Source of the DNA: Eretmocerus hayati
Lineage: Eukaryota; Arthropoda; Insecta; Hymenoptera; Aphelinidae
Length of the DNA stretch: 64,000 nucleotides
Direction: 5' to 3'
NCBI GenBank assembly: GCA_029851415.1
Contig: CM056741.1
Coordinates: 63,354,282-63,418,281, forward strand
A program made the translations under genes and the position numbers. Each line of letters opens with the position of its first letter. Positions within the stretch are counted from its first letter, which is position 1. Below the pieces are notes generated by a model. It worked only from the letters and a program-made list of their open reading frames with translations. It ran no database searches and had not been told where the DNA came from. This document shows positions 59,004 through 64,000 of the stretch, one piece after another.

Positions 59004-60902
59004 GGGAAATTCTAGAGCAAGCTGGACAAAATCGTCACCGGGGGGGTCGGGGAAAAATTTGAAAGAATTTTTTTCTGTTTGTACTATGCTGAAACAATGC
59101 AAAAAATTTTTTTTTCGATTTTTTCGACCCCCCCCCCCCCCCTGTGGCCATTGGGGCCCCGAAAAGGGCCATTTAAGGCCCTTCTTTGGCCTATTTTGGG
59201 AAAAGCATAGCTCCAACGAAATTTAATATTTTCCGACGTACCTGGGCGCATTTCCCTCGTGAATGCAAGTCCTTTTGAGAGGAAAATTGCCCAAGGCCGA
59301 TAATCGACCCTGGCCACCTCTGGGAGCTATTTACTGGAAGCAAATTTTAGCAATTTTGACGTCCTCTTGTGGAGGACCTAGGTCCAACTAGAAAGGTAAT
59401 AATCGACTTTGGCCAATAATCATTTTGAAGGTCTTGAAAAATCCTACACTTTGACCACTGGTAAAAGTCGATTATTGTACCTCTTATAGGAGCTACAGCA
59501 GTGTGAAAACGAGCATCTTTTTAAAAAATGGAAAGTTTTTCTAAAATTCGTTTTTCTAATGGAATCCCCTTTCTATATTTCATTTTTCTAATAAAATGCC
59601 TTTTCTAAGGCCAGTTTTTCTAATAATTCTTTTTCTAATAACTTTTTTCCAATAGCGCGTAAGAATGTAATGGAGCGTACTCAGATCTCCTCATCTAGGA
59701 TATCTTGCTCTGACTTTGCGATTCAGACCAAAACAATGACAAAGAAGTGAGTGAAGTTGATGCGAGTTACATACTTCACGTAGTGAGTCTTTGTTATTGT
59801 TTTGTGCTATCAAAATTTCTTAGGGGTTATCAATTTTCGATGAAAATTATAGTCATTTAAATTGAAAAGTAAAAAAAAATTGCAAAACTGTAAAACTTAC
59901 TAAAAATAGAAGCTCGTCCGGTGCCTACTACGAAAAAAGATTTTCTCGATACAGATGGATACTTGCACTACTTGAACATGAGCCAGTACCAAGATCATTC
60001 CGATAGCGGAGCGATCTTGGATTATTTGAGAAACATAGGGCACAATATAACAATGTAATTTGGCATTCACGTAAAAAATCACATGGATAACCTCTAATCA
60101 AATTCAGTATGCCTCGTGAAACTTATGTATGTATGTACGTTGTTAGGAAAGAAGTTGTTAGAAGGAGAGTCATTAGAAAAACTAGCTTTAGAAAAAGCAT
60201 TTTATTAGAAAAATGAATTTCAGAAAAGGGATTCGATTAGAAAAACAGATTTTAGAAAAAATTATTTTAGAAAAACTGGATTATAAAAAACGTACCCCAA
60301 CGGCAAAAGTCGATTATCACCTTTCCAGTTGGACCTAGGTCATCCACAAGATGACGTAAAAATCGCTCAAATTTTCTCTCAGTAAATAGCTCCCAGAGGT
60401 GGCCAGGGTCGATGATCGGCTTTGGGCAATTTTTCTCTCAAAAGGACTTGCATTCACGAGGAAAATGCGCCCAGGTACGTCGGAAAATTAAATTAATTAA
60501 GCGCCTGTCCAATTTTATCCATCCGGATGCCTCGTATTGTGGTGGCGTCGTTGGTGCTGTTGGTGGGTCGGTGGGTTAGTAGGTCCGGTGGGTCGGTGGG
60601 TCGGTGGGTCGGTGGTGGTGGTGGTGGTGGTGGTGGACACTTCCAAGCCGGACGAGCGCTAGCGAGGTAGGCAAAAGCGCTAGTATTAAATTTATTTGGA
60701 GCTGTGATTTTTTTAAAATGGGCCAGAAAAGGGCCTAAAATGGCCCTTTCACGGGCCCCAGGCCCCACAGGGAGGGTCGAAAAAATCGAAAAAAAAATTT
60801 TTTACACTACTTCAACATAGTACAAACAGAAAAAAATTTTTTCAGATTTTACCCCGACCCCCCTGGTGACGATTTTGTCCAGCTTGCTCCAGAATTCCCC
60901 AT
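59004..60902. mobile_element. Large fold-back element, about 650-base arms, with TTTTTCTAATA tandem inner arms
   Basis: The outer arms are inverted copies: AATTCT-GAGCAAGCTGG, TTTTGTC-type CGTCACC, GTTTGTACTATG-TGAA, AAAGGGCCATTT-AGGCCC, CCGACGTACCTGGGCGCATT, GGACCTAGG. Further in, each arm carries tandem units of the type GTTTTTCTAATA (left 59530..59655; right, inverted, 60148..60290). The loop is 59656..60147. The right arm has an extra segment of about 200 bases (about 60500..60700) with a GGTGGGTC/GGT microsatellite, absent from the left. No protein is encoded. FB-like elements with tandem inner-arm repeats are known in insects, but the family here is unrecognised. Confidence 0.8.
60548..60642. 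repeat. GGTGGGTC / GGT microsatellite
   Basis: Tandem GGTGGGTC units grade into pure GGT triplets. The run lies only in the right arm of the large fold-back, so it arose or was inserted after the arms formed. Confidence 0.85.
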
Positions 60903-63900
60903 ATGTATTTACGCTTTGTAGCGCACGATCAAGTTCCAAAAAGTGATTCTTGAGACGCCCTCACAGTTGCCATCATCGTCTCTGTCATGCTTTGTCGCGG
61001 ATATAAGTATCCTGCTGAACGATTCTGCGTTCATCCTGGATGTCCTTTCAATTCGTGATCTTTAATTTTTTATCGTATCTTTAGGGCTGAAGCAGAGAAA
61101 GAGACTGAAAAAGAACCATTAAATCGTTATACGATGTGTGGTATTCCCGAGATTCACTGCATCGTGAAATTGAGTTTTGGTATGTTGTGACGGATGGAGA
61201 AATCATATTAACGGATGAAGTATTTTCGTCGGCGGTCACAATTGATTTTTTAAAGCATTTTTTTCAAGACCAGACAGAAGAATGATGATGGCGATGAAAT
61301 CTATGTGTGATATTTCTAAAAGGAATTTGGACTTTTTTCAAATTTGCATACTGTAGGAGATAACTTGGAATTTCACTTGATTTGATATGAGGTCCTGAGA
61401 AACACCTGCTCAGAAGTCGCATGTTTGCGATATCCAAAAATGGAAAGAAGGCAAGCGTAGTCGAATTGGCTTGTATAATCGTATGTAAATATTCACTGGG
61501 ACGAGGCAAGAATTTTTACGTAAATGGTCCTCTCTAATTGCCGGCGCATCTCAAGCTACTTGTTTCAATTACTTAAAGGTGCAAGATGCGGAGGTGAATT
61601 CTTCATCTTATACATCTTACTCCTATCAAAAACCTTTTACACTAAAATTGCGGTTCAGGTCATAAAAACCAAAAAAGTTGAAATGAGGGTACTCAACTCA
61701 TCCGTTGTTCGCAATCAATCCTATTTTGTGAATTCGAACCCTTGTACTCTGTAATTACTTGGCAGAACATAAAATTGGTGTATCTCTGAACACAATTTAG
61801 CCAATCTCAAAGTTCAGAAAGACACAGATGTTCTCAAACACAAAATCAAACTTGACTATTTTGATTTTGTGTTTGAGGGGTCACCTGGACCCCGGGTCAT
61901 TTTCAACGTTCGAATTCGGCCAGAAAACGTTTCGTCAATCATCAGTTCGGATGTGTCTCCGTTCGTTAAGATATGAGGGACAATTTTCTGCATGGGGTCT
62001 GATTGACCCTATGTGTGGTCAACATTATGTTTTGGAGGAGTGCGATCAACGAGTTGAATTTTCATGCTTGCGAAGCAGAGCTTCGAATGAGTTGGGCTCG
62101 TTGATAATGTCATCGCGCATACGATTAATCTAGATGCTGTTGTTAGAAAAGTCTTGGCAGATGTAAAAAAAGTCGAAGACAAATTATTTGAAGCAAAGTT
62201 TCAGACTTGTTGCACGAGTGAAGTTGATATAAGCAGAAATCTGCCTAAGAACTCACATTTACTTCGAATGATCATAATTCTAATCTTCAATGGCTGAACA
62301 CCTCAATCCTACTTCTTCATTTTAATTTTCAACTATACTTTGTATTTATACTTCAAATAGGGTCAGATGGGGTTGCACTCCAAGACCCAGATGAATATCT
62401 TTCAATCAATCAATCAACAAGTGGCCGTAACCTGACAGAAGTTTAGAAAAAAATTGAGTTTATTGAAAACCAAACTCACAATTTTGTTTATACCCAAAGC
62501 CCTAAATTTCGGGCAAGACGCCCAATAAAGTCGTAATCCAGCTATATAAGACTGATCCTATTTGAGATACCAGACAATCACGAGAGAAAAAAAGTTGATT
62601 AGACACGATTACCGTGGACAGGATCAATTTCGTGCCATCTAGTTGATAGCAATAACTAAAATGCAATTGTTCGTGGTACGATGATCGAGGCTATGATTCC
62701 AACAAGACGACCAGCCAGACCGGCGCATTAAGAATTTCATGCTATGACCGAGTCTCTATTAGCGATTGGCCTTAATAATTGATTATACCCAAAGCTAATA
62801 TCGATGTGCACATGTGGGAGGTATATCCCAAGGGAACGAGTGCGATTTCTATCTCTCACCATAGGGGGTCCTCATCGGCACATTCTCCCATCGCACAAGA
62901 CATACCAAAGATATTATATTCAACCTACACGCGTTCGATGTTCAAACATAAAATCACTCATTTGGCAAATCGAGGCTCTCTCCAAAATTTACCAGATACC
63001 CCCCCCTCCCTCAGATACCTTCTTGCTTAGGAAATGAAAGTCCAGCTATCTATCGATAATCAAGGAGCATCAATCGCTCTAAACATACTTGACTTGATTC
63101 GATTTCTTGTTTGCTCATTGACACTGATCGAATCAATCGAGAATTGGGTAAATCGATGGTGACACTTGACACGGAATTATTGCTCAAAATTGTAGAGAAA
63201 TTTCTATCCGCTCTAGAGACAGTTCATAATCATGTTATAAGGTGTGCAAAAAGGTGCCGGTTGAATTATTAAGGACGAAAAGAGCCACACATGGCACTCT
63301 GTAATTCTTCAATCTCTGCTCGAGAAAAAGAGGGAGAAGTGGTACCGCGAGTAGCAATGAAAAGAGGCCGCGAAATCATGGGCGGGTGCAAGCAGAATAA
63401 CCGATTGCAAAAAAAGCAGTTCTCGTGATATATAAGTGGTATCTAAACGATGGCCCCAGGGCCTCGTGATGTACTGATGGCAAAAGACAAGCTGCCAAAC
63501 ACAGCCTGGGCTCACACCCATTCACCTACTACCTATATTACGTTGCACCTCTCGCACCTTGGACAAGTCCCTCATTGCGACTTGAAGGATTTATCGAACA
63601 AGAAAAGCGAGCAAGAGTAAGTATCAAAGACACGTCGTCGTCGTTGTCGACGAGAGGAATAACCAGTTCAAGACGAAGGACCAATTGAGTTTTGGGCAGC
63701 CTAAAATATGTGACTTTTTACACGCTCAATATCCGTCGCAAATATTTTGTCTTAGGACAAGCGCAGCTTCTTTATTGCGTAGTCAATTCACTTTCGCGTT
63801 TTCTCGAAACTTGGCGCCGCAAAGAGAGTAATCCATTGCCTCAAAGACAGACTTAGTTGTTGCGAGGGTAAGCAAAAATAATATAATGCCCGTTGTGTAA

Positions 63901-64000
63901 ATAGGCCTTGTTTCGATCCTTTCGATAAGATATCTCCTGATTCCCTTAAAATATATCTATACCTATTATACACTGTGTCAGTCTCCGGAGATACACTTTG
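60903..64000. other. No supported gene
   Basis: A perfect 16-base hairpin (CTCAAACACAAAATCA, 61833..61848, with its complement at 61862..61877) is followed by GGGTCACCTGGACCCC, itself palindromic. It may be the edge of a decayed transposon. A TCAA microsatellite at about 62401..62416 follows AT-rich sequence and could be the tail of a truncated retroelement. Open frames up to 101 codons show no domain. Confidence 0.4.

Noticed and set aside
1..64000. CRISPR array, operons or bacterial gene islands
   Set aside because: No regularly spaced direct repeats with unique spacers and no closely packed same-strand genes. The sequence is animal nuclear DNA.

Overview
This is nuclear DNA of an animal, most likely an insect. 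It is AT-rich and gene-poor, with no operon structure. It carries spliceable coding sequence, arthropod-type core promoter motifs (TCAGTT initiator with a +28 downstream element), tRNA-derived repeats, a non-LTR retrotransposon and many small DNA transposons. CpG is not obviously depleted, which would suit a hymenopteran, but I cannot prove the order or species.

Only one host protein-coding exon is convincing: a minus-strand first coding exon at 42639..43243. It encodes a low-complexity Ser/Gln/Gly-rich N-terminus followed by a charged helix, ends at a GTGAGT splice donor, and has a plausible promoter just upstream (TATA, initiator at 43413, DPE). I do not recognise the protein. The remaining exons must lie at lower coordinates or outside the window; I could not identify them.

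The best-defined element is a full-length, 5'-intact non-LTR retrotransposon (LINE) of the I/jockey-like group at 48226..53637, between 13-bp target-site duplications (TSDs). It has a terminal promoter, an ORF1 with a CCHC knuckle, and an ORF2 with AP-endonuclease, reverse transcriptase, RNase H and a C-terminal Cys/His motif. Both ORFs are broken by several stops and frameshifts, so the copy is dead as protein-coding DNA although its promoter looks intact.

Much of the rest of the recognisable content is inverted-repeat DNA. By my own tally about a quarter of the window is mobile-element sequence. Fold-back or terminal-inverted-repeat elements lie near 0.8, 3.9, 5.8, 6.3-7.4, 12.0, 14.6, 20.6, 27.4-28.9, 34.9, 44.4, 45.7, 55.4, 56.6-57.6 and 59.0-60.9 kb. 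One family, with ends like AGTGTACCCAACTTGCCCCC, occurs in four places with different nested insertions. Another, the 59-kb fold-back, has a divergent arm at 14.1 kb. Several are nested inside one another, giving a readable order of insertion. The very long near-palindromes (about 0.4 to 1.9 kb) would give long hairpin RNA if transcribed. That is the most unusual property of the window.

The long stretches between these elements (for example 14.8-20.6, 21.2-27.4, 30.5-34.9 and 35.2-42.6 kb) contain only short chance-like open frames. I see no gene in them.
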